Shown piece by piece: positions 45,250 to 54,250 of a stretch of DNA of 64,000 nt. The notes beneath the pieces were generated by a model, which was not told the origin of the DNA, ran no database searches, and saw only the letters and a list, made by a program, of their open reading frames with translations. Within the stretch, counting starts at the first letter, position 1, and the number at the start of each line of letters is the position of its first letter. The translations under genes and the position numbers were made by a program. This DNA comes from Serpentinicella alkaliphila (lineage in GTDB: Bacteria > Bacillota > Clostridia > Peptostreptococcales > Natronincolaceae). The DNA lies in contig NZ_CP058648.1 in the NCBI RefSeq assembly GCF_018141405.1, positions 821,001 through 885,000 of the forward strand. The letters run 5' to 3'.

Positions 45250-48200
45250 CTACCTTTGCATACCACTAATTTTTTCTATAATGTCTTTTAATTCCTGTAG
45301 AATCACATAATGGTCTAATGTTTTAATCGTATATACAAAATATGGTTGTTCCGTAGCGTGGAAGGTCAGTCTAAACTTATACTTATTTAAAACCTCTGAT
45401 ATATATTCTAAAGGTACCTTACTTAAATCTTTAAAGCTAATAGTTATATCCTTATCCTTTTGAGATATAGTTTGAACCCTAATACTCTGAGCAGTAGCCT
45501 TAATATATGATATTAGTAGAAGATTTCTTGCACTTGAAGGAATTTCACCAAATCTATCCTCAATCTCCTCTTCTATATCATACATATCCTGTAGACTTCT
45601 AATTAGGGCTATCTTCTTATATATTTCAATCTTATGGTTCTGATTTTTAATATATTTAGCTGAAATATATGCATCTACATTTATTTCAATAACTGTATCC
45701 TCATATCGTTCAATTTTTTCACCCTTAAGCTCCGCCATAGTTTCTTCCAGTAGCTTAACATATAAGTCATAGCCTATAGCTGCCATATGTCCATGCTGCT
45801 CTCCCCCTAAAAGATTTCCAGAACCCCTTATTTCTAAATCTCTCATTGCAATTTTAAAGCCTGATCCAAACTCAGTAAATTCCTTTATCGCCTTTAACCT
45901 TTTTTCTGCAGTCTCAGATAAAATTTTATCCTTTTCAAAAAGTAAATAGGCATAGCTTTGACGGTTTGATCTACCTACCCTACCCCTTAACTGATAAAGT
46001 TGCGAAAGACCTAGCCTATCTGCATCATGTATAACTATTGTATTTACATTAGGAATATCTAATCCCGTCTCAATTATAGTTGTGCTAACTAAAACATCAT
46101 ATTCCCCATGGTAAAAATCTAACATAAGCTTTTCAAGCTCTCTTTCACTCATTTGACCATGACCAACTGCAACTTTTAATTGAGGTATTAAATCCATTAG
46201 GTGACTAGCCACCCTATGTATTCCTTGCACTCTATTAAATACATAAAAAACCTGTCCACCTCTATTTACTTCTCTAGTTATAGCATCTATTATTAATGCC
46301 TCATTATATGGAGAAACATAGGTTTGAACCGGATATCTTTCCTCTGGAGGATCTTCAATAACACTCATATCCCTAATACCTACTAAGGACATGTGCAATG
46401 TTCTTGGTATTGGAGTTGCGGTTAAGGTTAAAACATCAATAGATTGCTTCAGCTGCTTTAATACTTCCTTATGCTTTACTCCAAATCTCTGCTCCTCATC
46501 TACAATTAATAGACCTAAATTTTTGAACTTCAAATCCTTAGATAATATACGATGGGTACCAATAATTATATCTACTTGGTTTTCCTTTGCATCCTCTAAA
46601 ATTTGCTTCTGCTGAGTAGGGGTTTTAAATCTACTTAACATTTCTACCCTAACAGGAAATTCACTAAATCTTTGTCTAAAGTTGTTGTAGTGCTGCTGAG
46701 CTAAAATTGTTGTTGGAACCAAAAATGCTACCTGTTTTCCATCCATTACACATTTAAATGCAGCCCTTATGGCAACCTCTGTTTTTCCATATCCTACGTC
46801 ACCACAAAGTAGCCTATCCATAGGTCTATCGGATTCCATGTCCCGTTTTACATCCTCTATAGATTTAAGTTGGTCCGGTGTTTCCTCATAAGGAAACATA
46901 TATTCAAATTGCCTTTGCCAATCCGTATCCTCGGAAAAGGCATAGCCTTTCATCTTTTGTCTCTGGGCATATAGCTTTAAAAGGTCTTCGGCCATATCTA
47001 CAATAGCCTTTTTAACTTTAACCTTTGTTTTAGCCCATTCTGTTCCTCCTAACTTATTAAGCTTAGGGGCCTTCTCCTCAGAGCCAATATATTTTTGAAT
47101 CAAATCCATTTGATCCGTAGGGACATAGAGATTGTCCTGGCCTGCATAACTTATCTTTAAATAATCCTTCTTAACTCCCTCAACCCTTAATTGATCAATT
47201 CCTTCATATTTTCCAATTCCGTGGCCTTCATGTACTACATAGTCTCCTACCTTTAAATCTATAAATGACTTTATAGGCGAGGTATTTTTAATCTTCTTTG
47301 CCTGTTTTTTACGTTTATGAACTCCAAATATCTCATAATCTGTGAATACTATAAATTTTTGTTCTACATATTCAAAGCCCTTATTAATATTTCCTAGCAC
47401 TATATTTACTACATTAGGATCTATTTCTTCATCATTTACAATATATTTTGCTCTAATACCCGCAGCCCTAACTTCCTCTAATATGCTTAAAGCACGCTCC
47501 TTAGTGCCTAAAAGTATAACTATACTATATTTTCTTTTAACTAGTTGACCTAGCTCCTCAGTAAATATATCAATTTTCCCGTGAAACATTTGAGTAGGTC
47601 TAGTTAAAATCTGAAATATTCTTTTATATGCAATAGGCATGTTTTGAGGCAATAAACTAAGAAGTACTAGTGAGTGTTTTTCATAGCTCTCTAAAATATC
47701 CTCATAAGAGAATAGCACTTCCCCTTGCTTTGGTAGTACTTCACCAATCTCCAGTAAATTTTTAAAGTTCTCTCTAAAATTTTCAATACTATCATTAGCT
47801 ATTTGCTTTAAACGATTAGGTTCATCTAACAGAACTGTAGCGTCATGATTCATATAATGTAATAAATTACTGCCCTTAGAATCTACATAGGGATAAAAAA
47901 TCTCCATTCCCTTAAAACTAGCTGAATTTTCAATTTTTTCAATGTAATATTTTATTTTCTTTTCTAAATTTTCTTTCTTCTCTGGGGTTAAGCCCTTCAC
48001 TCTTTTTGCTAGCTCTTTATTAATCTCTTCAATTATTTTTGTCTTATCCTTAGGTTCTATTATGGATTGAGACATAGGATAAACTTTTGCATCAGAAGCC
48101 TTGCTTATGGATTTTTGAGTACCTACCTCAAAAAATCTAATAGAATCTATTTCATCATCAAATAACTCTATTCTTATTGGGTTTTCTTCAGTTGAGGGAT

Positions 48201-48756
48201 ATATATCAACAATTCCTCCGCGCACACTAAACTGCCCTCTAGTTTCCACCATCTCAGAAGGCTCATATCCTTGAATAACGAAGGTTTCTAAAATCTCGTC
48301 CAAATTAATTTTATCCCCTACCTTAAAACTTAACTGATATTTATTATATAGTCCAGGTTGAGGTAGTTTTAATAAAAGAGCATCTATTGTTGTAACTACT
48401 ACATAGGGCTCCTTACTTAACAATTTTTCTATAGTTTTTATTCTTTCCTCATTACTATCCTCAGTAATTGTTTCGATGTTATAGAACATCAAATCTTTTT
48501 TAGGGAAAAATAAAACATTGTCTTTAAAATAATACTTTAAATCCTCATAAATCTGCCTAGCTTCCATCTCCGTATAAGTTATAATACAAATTTGTTTTTT
48601 TATATCTTCAAATAAGCCATAGGCTAGGTGTGCCTTTTGGCCCTCCAGCAAACCTTGTATTACAATGGGCCCGCCTTTACTTTCAATTCCTCTAATTAGA
48701 GTTTCGTAAAAGCCCGCCTGCCTTATAGGATTTAATAGTACATTTTGTTGAAACAT
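45250..48756 (-). CDS. mfd: Transcription-repair coupling factor Mfd
   Basis: An 1168-residue SF2 DNA translocase that removes RNA polymerase stalled at lesions and recruits UvrA. I place the start at ATG 48756, since GGATGG lies at a good distance, rather than three codons upstream. The N-terminal UvrB-like part includes VETRGQFSVRGGIVDIYPST. The RNA-polymerase-interaction domain begins KVGDYVVHEGHGIGKYEGID. Helicase motifs follow: Walker A in LCGDVGYGKTEVAIRAAF, the DEEQ box in LLIVDEEQRFGVKHKE, LTLTATPIPRTLHMSL, and the QLRGRVGRSNRQSYAYLL motif VI. The C-terminal TRCF domain is complete. It lies between the PrsW-like gene and prsA, in the conserved order after pth. Confidence 0.97.
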   Translation of the reverse strand: MFQQNVLLNPIRQAGFYETLIRGIESKGGPIVIQGLLEGQKAHLAYGLFEDIKKQICIITYTEMEARQIYEDLKYYFKDNVLFFPKKDLMFYNIETITEDSNEERIKTIEKLLSKEPYVVVTTIDALLLKLPQPGLYNKYQLSFKVGDKINLDEILETFVIQGYEPSEMVETRGQFSVRGGIVDIYPSTEENPIRIELFDDEIDSIRFFEVGTQKSISKASDAKVYPMSQSIIEPKDKTKIIEEINKELAKRVKGLTPEKKENLEKKIKYYIEKIENSASFKGMEIFYPYVDSKGSNLLHYMNHDATVLLDEPNRLKQIANDSIENFRENFKNLLEIGEVLPKQGEVLFSYEDILESYEKHSLVLLSLLPQNMPIAYKRIFQILTRPTQMFHGKIDIFTEELGQLVKRKYSIVILLGTKERALSILEEVRAAGIRAKYIVNDEEIDPNVVNIVLGNINKGFEYVEQKFIVFTDYEIFGVHKRKKQAKKIKNTSPIKSFIDLKVGDYVVHEGHGIGKYEGIDQLRVEGVKKDYLKISYAGQDNLYVPTDQMDLIQKYIGSEEKAPKLNKLGGTEWAKTKVKVKKAIVDMAEDLLKLYAQRQKMKGYAFSEDTDWQRQFEYMFPYEETPDQLKSIEDVKRDMESDRPMDRLLCGDVGYGKTEVAIRAAFKCVMDGKQVAFLVPTTILAQQHYNNFRQRFSEFPVRVEMLSRFKTPTQQKQILEDAKENQVDIIIGTHRILSKDLKFKNLGLLIVDEEQRFGVKHKEVLKQLKQSIDVLTLTATPIPRTLHMSLVGIRDMSVIEDPPEERYPVQTYVSPYNEALIIDAITREVNRGGQVFYVFNRVQGIHRVASHLMDLIPQLKVAVGHGQMSERELEKLMLDFYHGEYDVLVSTTIIETGLDIPNVNTIVIHDADRLGLSQLYQLRGRVGRSNRQSYAYLLFEKDKILSETAEKRLKAIKEFTEFGSGFKIAMRDLEIRGSGNLLGGEQHGHMAAIGYDLYVKLLEETMAELKGEKIERYEDTVIEINVDAYISAKYIKNQNHKIEIYKKIALIRSLQDMYDIEEEIEDRFGEIPSSARNLLLISYIKATAQSIRVQTISQKDKDITISFKDLSKVPLEYISEVLNKYKFRLTFHATEQPYFVYTIKTLDHYVILQELKDIIEKISGMQR

Positions 48757-48774
48757 AAACACCATCCGTTCAGA

Positions 48775-49161
48775 CTATAGTTTCTCCATTATAAACCAAT
48801 TCCAAGCACTATGAAAAATCCATGCAACTAAAAGGCTTAAAATTAGTGTATTAGTTCTTTCAAAAACTACATAAGTAACCCCTCCAAAAAAACTATGGCT
48901 AATAAGGCTAGCTAGTGCTGCCCATTTGCCAATTTTTTTAGATGAGAATATTAAATCATATACACCTTCAATTATTCCAAATATAAAATGTACTCCAATA
49001 ATAGAGCTTTTAAACATAACTGCAAAGGTGGTTTTTGACATTTCTTCAATAAAGGGTATAAGGGCAATTAATGCCCTCTCTCCTAACCCTTTTAACATTA
49101 TTTTATTTAATATATAAGAAAACAACCCGGATAATATTCCTGCAAAAATAATATTTGTCAT
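48775..49161 (-). CDS. Small membrane protein with PrsW/CPBP-like protease motifs
   Basis: A 128-residue polytopic protein with four or five hydrophobic segments. I do not recognise a named family, but the spaced motifs FIEEMSK, FIFGIIEGVYDL, ASLISHSFFGG and WIFHSAWNWF resemble the Glu-Glu, Glu and His-containing metal-site helices of PrsW- and CPBP-type intramembrane proteases. At this length it would be a minimal version. GGAGC precedes the ATG. It sits between pth and mfd, the place of fin (yabK) in Bacillus, with only ten bases to mfd, so it is likely co-transcribed. The protease assignment is inference; a non-catalytic membrane protein is possible. Confidence 0.7.
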   Translation of the reverse strand: MTNIIFAGILSGLFSYILNKIMLKGLGERALIALIPFIEEMSKTTFAVMFKSSIIGVHFIFGIIEGVYDLIFSSKKIGKWAALASLISHSFFGGVTYVVFERTNTLILSLLVAWIFHSAWNWFIMEKL

Positions 49162-49211
49162 TTAGTTTTGCTCCTAGCATCAAGTAAGTTTTATTACTTA
49201 CATTTTGCATA

Positions 49212-49769
49212 TTATCCGTTATATTTATTCATTGCTCTGTCTATTCCTTCTGTAACAATTGATTCTATTGCCTCGGCTGACTTCTCAATAGCCTCTTTAA
49301 TTGCCACTTCTTCAGAAGTTGAAAATCTACTCAATACAAAATCCGCAAGATTTTGTTTTTCTGGACGTCCAATCCCTATACGAACCCTAGGAAATTCATC
49401 TTTTTGAAGATTATAGATTATTGATTTCATTCCATTATGAGTCCCTGCACTGCCCTGTTTTCTTATTCGAAGTTTTCCAACCTCTAAATCAATATCATCG
49501 TATACTACTACTACTTTCTCTATTGGAACCTTATAGTAGTTTACAATATCCATCACACTTTCTCCACTTAAGTTCATATAGGTTTGAGGCTTACCAAGTA
49601 GAACCTTTTCTGAGCCTATTCTACCTTCCCCATATAAGGCCTTATGCTTTAATTTATTTACTGAAATATTAAACTTATGCCCAAGTAAATCTATAGTATG
49701 AAATCCAACATTATGTCTAGTTCCTTCATATTTATTTCCTGGATTTCCAAGTCCAACAATGACAAACAT
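49212..49769 (-). CDS. pth: Peptidyl-tRNA hydrolase
   Basis: A 185-residue enzyme that releases peptides from peptidyl-tRNA that has dropped off ribosomes. The conserved opening [20 protein letters not shown] contains the substrate Asn and, next to it, the catalytic His. [20 protein letters not shown] and [20 protein letters not shown] hold the other active-site residues (Asn near 69, Asp near 94). The length is standard. AAGGTG precedes the ATG. It is separated from prs by the IS110-family element. It corresponds to spoVC in Bacillus and lies immediately upstream of the small PrsW-like gene. Confidence 0.97.
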   Translation of the reverse strand: MFVIVGLGNPGNKYEGTRHNVGFHTIDLLGHKFNISVNKLKHKALYGEGRIGSEKVLLGKPQTYMNLSGESVMDIVNYYKVPIEKVVVVYDDIDLEVGKLRIRKQGSAGTHNGMKSIIYNLQKDEFPRVRIGIGRPEKQNLADFVLSRFSTSEEVAIKEAIEKSAEAIESIVTEGIDRAMNKYNG

Positions 49770-49779
49770 TTATTCACCT

Positions 49780-49813
49780 TGTATAATGAAAACATAGGGG
49801 AAGTCATTATACA
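49780..49813. repeat. 10-bp perfect inverted repeat upstream of pth
   Basis: TGTATAATGA (49780-49789) and TCATTATACA (49804-49813) are perfect complements with a 14-base spacer. Each arm contains TATAAT on one strand. It lies just before the pth ribosome binding site and near the presumed left limit of the IS110-family element. It may be an operator, a leader hairpin or part of the element. Confidence 0.6.
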
Positions 49814-49853
49814 TTTTCCTTTCTAGATTATTTTCTATATAATCTTTATAGGC

Positions 49854-50018
49854 GCTGTGGATTAGTTTGTTCACCTACGGCAGCTGTCCCTATACAGCCG
49901 ACTGTTTCTTTTGAGGCTATAACCACAGCTCTATGTTCATTTGTTAATTAGTTAGATAACGCTTTGACGTTTTATATATAGCAAGGATACATTTAACATA
50001 GGGTTTGTGGAAACATAG
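49854..50018 (+). ncRNA. Candidate bridge RNA of the IS110-family element
   Basis: The non-coding region before the transposase is rich in pairings. GCTGTGG (49854-49860) pairs with CCACAGC (49923-49929). Inside it GCTGT (49883-49887) pairs with ACAGC (49894-49898), extended by flanking CG pairs. CTATGTT (49931-49937) can pair with AACATAG at either 49995-50001 or 50012-50018. IS110-group elements are known to encode a structured bridge RNA in this position. Boundaries and loops are inferred. Confidence 0.5.
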
Positions 50019-50045
50019 CGTACTATATTTAAGGAGTTGATTACT

Positions 50046-51221
50046 ATGTTATTTGTGGGCATTGATGTTGCCAAAGCTAAACACGATTCTTTGTATCTTA
50101 GACTCTGATGGTGTTATTCATACTAATTCTTTACGTATTTCTAATTCTAAGGAAGGTTTTGATACCCTATATTCTTCTATCCTTTCTGCTCTTGGCCAAG
50201 AGTATTAACAACGTAAAAATAGGACTTGAATCAACAGGTCATTACAAAGACAAATATCACAAATTATCTGTATTCCAAAGGCTTTCAGGTCACCATCCTA
50301 AATCCATTGGCTACTAATCTTTTCCGTAAGGCTCAAACCCTTAGGAAAACTAAAACAGATAAGACCGACGCTAAGGTCATTGCAACTATGCTCTTTACTG
50401 ATGAATCTAAATCCTATTCACCAGTATCATATCAGATTCAGGAGCTAAAGTCACTAACAAGACACCGTCATAGAATGGTTAGTTACCGTTCTAGACTTAA
50501 ACTTTCAGTTAGTCGCTTAATAGATATCATTTTTCCTGAATTGCCAAGCTTATTTTGGTCTATACACCAAAGTTCGGCTATGCATTATTAATTGAATTAC
50601 CAACCCCCGATAGTATTTACAACTGCAATCTGACAAAGTTGACAAACCTAATAAGAATGACCTCTAAAGGTAAATATAGCAAAGAGAAAGCAATTGCTTT
50701 AAAAGAGCTTGCTATCAAATCTATTGGGTCAAGCAATCGCTCTGACCTTCGAATTACAACAAACTATTCGCCTCATACAATCTGTACAAACAGAAATAGA
50801 TGCATTAGATAATCAAATTAAATTAGTCGTACAAGAACTCAATACCCCACTCATTACTATTCCTGGCATTGGATATACTCTATTTTGCCATTATATTAGT
50901 GAAATTGGTCATATTGATCGTTTCTCCAACCCAGCTAAACTTCTTGCATTTGCAGGTATGGATCCTTCTACTTACCAATCTGGGACTTACAATGCATCTA
51001 AAACTCCAATGGTTAAGAGAGGCTCTACATACCTTAGGTGGGCTATTATGCAAGCATCTAGACTTGTTGCTATGCGCGATAAAGTCTTTAGTGATTATAT
51101 GGTCAAAAAGCGTTCTGAAGGCAAACACTTCAATGTTGCCAGATGCCATGTCGGTAAAAAGTTAATTAGGGTAATTTACTACCTCCTAAAAAACAATACT
51201 GCATTTGTTCCACAAGTCTAA
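50046..51221 (+). pseudogene. IS110-family transposase, about five frameshifts
   Basis: This is the recombinase of the element, which in active members is guided by a bridge RNA. The N-terminal RuvC-like DEDD domain begins LFVGIDVAKAKHD, and GLESTGHY and KTDKTDAKVIATMLF carry later conserved acidic sites. The C-terminal Transposase_20 domain contains ITIPGIGYTLFCHYISEIGH, the catalytic-Ser region YLRWAIMQASRLVAMRD and KRSEGKHFNVARCHVGKKLI. Reading is broken near 50090, 50206, 50243, 50572 and 50728 by single-base changes (for example GGG for GG near 50728). No in-frame nonsense substitution is evident; repaired, the protein would be about 390 residues. AAGGAG precedes the ATG at 50046. Decay or sequencing error cannot be separated here. 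Confidence 0.87.
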
Positions 51222-51237
51222 TTTAATCTATTTTTTT

Positions 51238-51258
51238 CAGAGCAACTGAGTTGCTCTG
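51238..51258 (+). terminator. Terminator of the IS110-family transposase
   Basis: CAGAGCAAC (51238-51246) and GTTGCTCTG (51250-51258) form a perfect 9-bp stem with a 3-base loop, flanked by a T run on the left and TTTG on the right. It could also end prs transcripts on the minus strand. Confidence 0.8.
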
Positions 51259-51363
51259 TTTGTCATGCATTTTTTTGTAATAGATGTCTTTAAAATTATT
51301 TTCTTCATGACTTCTTTAAATACGAAATTTTTCTTGACTTCATATAGTTAGTCTCATTAATCC

Positions 51364-52311
51364 TTACTCAAAAATTTCACTAACAGATGCATTTTTATAT
51401 ATTCTTCTTATAGCCTCAGCAAATAAATTATCCACTGACATTATTTTTATTTTATCTATTTTCTTCTCCGGTGGAAGTTGAATTGTATCTGTTGTAATTA
51501 ATTCCTTTATAGCAGAGTTTTGAATTCTTTCGATTGCTGGTCCAGAAAGTACCGGGTGAGTACAGCATGCGTAAACATCCTTAGCTCCAAATTTCTTTAA
51601 GGCATCAGCAGCTTGAGTTATAGTACCTGCTGTATCAATCATATCGTCAATTAGAATAACATTTTTATCTTTAACATCACCAATGATATTCATTACCTCA
51701 GAAACATTGGCTTTTGGTCTTCTTTTATCAATTATTGCGATAGGTGCATCTAAATGATTAGCAAAGTTTCTTGCTCTCGTTACACTGCCAAGATCCGGAG
51801 AAACTACTACAATATCTTCTAAATTTTTATTTTGGAAATATTTAGCTAATATTGGCACCCCTAATAAATGGTCTACTGGTATGTTGAAATAACCTTGTAT
51901 TTGAGCAGCGTGTAAATCCATTACTAATATTCTATCTGCTCCAGCAGTAGTTAATAAATCTGCAACTAATTTCGCGGTAATTGGATCTCTTGCCTTTGCT
52001 TTTCTGTCTTGTCTAGCGTATCCATAATATGGTAAAACCGCTGTTATTCTTCCAGCAGAAGCCCTTTTAAATGCATCTATAATAATTAAAAGTTCCATTA
52101 AGTGCTCATTTACTGGGGTATGTGTCGGTTGAATAATAAATACATCTGTACCCCTAACTGTTTCGTTAATATTTACAAATACTTCACCATCACTAAATCT
52201 TCCTATCAAAGAATCACCTAGTGGAATTCCTAAAGCTTTAGCTATATTTTCAGCTAAAGGAATGTTTGCATTACCAGAAAAAACTTTAATTTCACTACCA
52301 CTTGTATTCAT
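51364..52311 (-). CDS. prs: Ribose-phosphate pyrophosphokinase (PRPP synthetase)
   Basis: A 315-residue class I enzyme that makes PRPP from ribose-5-phosphate and ATP for purine, pyrimidine and amino-acid synthesis. It shows the ATP and flexible-loop region [20 protein letters not shown], the ribose-phosphate site [19 protein letters not shown] and the PRPP loop [20 protein letters not shown]. The ribosome binding site GGAGGC lies in the last codons of glmU, three bases upstream, so the two are translationally close. PRPP is also the effector of PurR and the likely donor for the UbiA-type enzyme in this window. The IS110-family element follows it. Confidence 0.98.
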   Translation of the reverse strand: MNTSGSEIKVFSGNANIPLAENIAKALGIPLGDSLIGRFSDGEVFVNINETVRGTDVFIIQPTHTPVNEHLMELLIIIDAFKRASAGRITAVLPYYGYARQDRKAKARDPITAKLVADLLTTAGADRILVMDLHAAQIQGYFNIPVDHLLGVPILAKYFQNKNLEDIVVVSPDLGSVTRARNFANHLDAPIAIIDKRRPKANVSEVMNIIGDVKDKNVILIDDMIDTAGTITQAADALKKFGAKDVYACCTHPVLSGPAIERIQNSAIKELITTDTIQLPPEKKIDKIKIMSVDNLFAEAIRRIYKNASVSEIFE

Positions 52312-52314
52312 TTG

Positions 52315-53685
52315 TTATTGCCTCCCTCTATTTTTTCGCTCAACCCATCCTTCGATTGTAGTCTGCTTACTTCTTTCTACGGCTAAACTACCCTGAGGAA
52401 CATTCTTAGTTATTGTAGATCCACTGGCTACATAGGCTGATTCTTCTATTGTTACTGGAGCAACTAAATTAGCGTTGCTTCCTACAAATGCATTATCTTT
52501 TACAACTGTCTTATGCTTGTTTTTACCATCATAGTTTACAAATACAACTCCACAGCCGATATTTACATTTTTCCCTACCTCTCCATCTCCTATATATGCT
52601 AGGTGAGAAGCCTTTGAATCATCATCAATTGTGGAATTTTTTACTTCTACAAAGTCTCCAATCTTAACTCTCTTTCCTATTTTACTATTAGGTCTTAAAT
52701 AAGCGTATGGTCCAATAGTAGTGTCCTCATCAACAGTACTATCTAAAATTGTAGAGCTTTGTATTTCTACCCCATTACCAATTTGTGAGTTGTGTATTTT
52801 AGTATTATAACCTATTACACAGTCTTCACCAATAACAGTTTCTCCACTTAAAAATACATTCGGATATACTATCGTATCCTGGCCTATTTTAACTCCCTTA
52901 TCAATATAGGTGTTTTTAGGATCAATAAGTGTTACTCCATTAGTCATATGTTTCTCATTAATTCTTTTTCGCATAATAGCCTCAACTTCAGCTAACTGAA
53001 CTCTAGAGTTAACTGCCATTATATCTTCAAAATCATCAATTTTATATACTCCGACCTTTTCACCAGCTTCTTTAATAATTGCTAATGTGTCTGGCAGGTA
53101 ATATTCTCTTTGAGCATTATCATTTTTAAGTAGCGGTAAAGCCTTCTTTAAAGCACTGGCATCAAAACAGTAAGTACCTGAATTAACTTCTGCAACAAGC
53201 TTTTGCTCACTATTTGCATCCTTTTCCTCAACTATTTTAGCTAATTCGTTACTTTCTGTTCTTATAATTCTGCCGTAACCGTAGGGGTTATGTAAGCTAG
53301 TGGACATAACAGTAGCTTTTGCGTTGCTAGTTTCATGGAAATGAATTAACTCTTTAATTGTATCCTCTGATACTAATGGCCCATCTCCACATAAAATTAA
53401 AACAGTGCCCTCATTATTTATTTCATCATATGCCATCTTTAATGCATGCCCTGTACCAAGTTGTTCTTTCTGTAAAACTGTTTTAATTTTGGGGTCTAAA
53501 GTTTTTCTAACCTCATCTGCCCCATGTCCTACTATAACTATACATTCATCTACATTTGATGCAAAGGCAGAATCAATTACATGGTTTAACATCGTATCTC
53601 CGCAAACCTTATGTAAAACCTTCGGTAATTTAGATTTCATTCTCGTTCCGGCCCCAGCAGCTAGTATTATAGCTTGCATTTTCAT
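52315..53685 (-). CDS. glmU: Bifunctional GlmU, UDP-GlcNAc synthesis
   Basis: A 456-residue enzyme that acetylates glucosamine-1-phosphate and then couples it to UTP. The ATG at 53685 is preferred since GGTGA lies five bases before it; an in-frame GTG three codons upstream would overlap that site. The N-terminal uridylyltransferase domain has ILAAGAGTRMKSKLPKVLHK and LILCGDGPLVSEDTI. From about residue 250 the left-handed beta-helix acetyltransferase has hexapeptide repeats, ending in HLAYIGDGEVGKNVNIGCG and the C-terminal catalytic region. It stands between spoVG and prs in the conserved order and is co-transcribed with prs (three-base gap). Confidence 0.97.
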   Translation of the reverse strand: MKMQAIILAAGAGTRMKSKLPKVLHKVCGDTMLNHVIDSAFASNVDECIVIVGHGADEVRKTLDPKIKTVLQKEQLGTGHALKMAYDEINNEGTVLILCGDGPLVSEDTIKELIHFHETSNAKATVMSTSLHNPYGYGRIIRTESNELAKIVEEKDANSEQKLVAEVNSGTYCFDASALKKALPLLKNDNAQREYYLPDTLAIIKEAGEKVGVYKIDDFEDIMAVNSRVQLAEVEAIMRKRINEKHMTNGVTLIDPKNTYIDKGVKIGQDTIVYPNVFLSGETVIGEDCVIGYNTKIHNSQIGNGVEIQSSTILDSTVDEDTTIGPYAYLRPNSKIGKRVKIGDFVEVKNSTIDDDSKASHLAYIGDGEVGKNVNIGCGVVFVNYDGKNKHKTVVKDNAFVGSNANLVAPVTIEESAYVASGSTITKNVPQGSLAVERSKQTTIEGWVERKNRGRQ

Positions 53686-53773
53686 TAACTTCACCGCCTA
53701 TTAAATTCTTCTATCTTTTTTGCCATTATTAGTTTATACTATTTTTCAAAAATAATAAACCCTTTTAAACATA

Positions 53774-53800
53774 AAAAAGAAGCCTAGTAAAAAGGCTTCC
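53774..53800 (-). terminator. Terminator of spoVG
   Basis: GAAGCCT (53780-53786) and AGGCTTC (53794-53800) pair around seven bases. Six U follow on the minus strand, just after the spoVG stop. Confidence 0.85.
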
Positions 53801-53810
53801 GCTAAACGAC

Positions 53811-54095
53811 CTATGCATTTACGACTTCGCTTTCTGGTTGACTGTTCATTCTTTCATAGGCATCAAAAATAGCTTCTTGAATTTTGTTACGAGTTTCTGA
53901 TTTAATTGGGTGAGCTATATCTCTAAAGTCTCCCTCTCCCATCTTTCTGCTTGGCATTGCTATAAACAAACCACTTTGCCCTTCAATTATCTTGATGTCA
54001 TGAACTACAAATTCATCATCAAAAGTTACTGATACAATAGCTTTCATCTTGCCATCAACAGTCACCTTTCTGATTCTAACGTCAGTTACGTGCAT
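53811..54095 (-). CDS. spoVG: Regulator SpoVG
   Basis: A 94-residue nucleic-acid-binding regulator involved in sporulation, septation and RNA control. The sequence is highly conserved: [60 protein letters not shown] and [27 protein letters not shown] precedes the ATG. A textbook sigma-H promoter lies about 80 bases upstream (54177-54205), matching the classical control of spoVG in Bacillus. A terminator separates it from glmU, and purR lies upstream. yabJ, usual between purR and spoVG in Bacillus, is absent. Confidence 0.97.
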   Translation of the reverse strand: MHVTDVRIRKVTVDGKMKAIVSVTFDDEFVVHDIKIIEGQSGLFIAMPSRKMGEGDFRDIAHPIKSETRNKIQEAIFDAYERMNSQPESEVVNA

Positions 54096-54176
54096 ACGTC
54101 TTTCACCACCTTCCTCTGTCCGTCCATATGGTTTTTTTTGATGCTAAATAAATTGTAAAATTTTCCTTATATCTAT

Positions 54177-54205
54177 CTATTCTGCATAAATCTTCAATTT
54201 CCTTC
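54177..54205 (-). promoter_or_regulatory. Sigma-H promoter of spoVG
   Basis: On the minus strand GAAGGAAAT (54205-54197) matches the sigma-H -35 RnAGGAwWW. After 11 bases GCAGAATAG (54185-54177) matches the -10 RnnGAATww in its core. The predicted start gives a leader of about 75 bases. Confidence 0.75.
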
Positions 54206-54250
54206 TTGAAATCTATAAATTTTCAGAATTATTTTAGTATTTTACGTTTT

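Larger units (their letters stand above)
49854..51258 (+). mobile_element. IS110-family element between prs and pth
   Basis: It contains one IS110-type (DEDD/Transposase_20) gene preceded by about 250 non-coding bases and followed by a compact terminator. IS110 elements lack terminal inverted repeats and usually do not duplicate the target, so exact ends cannot be set; the coordinates mark the part I can support. The long leader and short tail fit the IS110 group rather than IS1111. It interrupts the otherwise tight prs-pth order. Confidence 0.75.
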
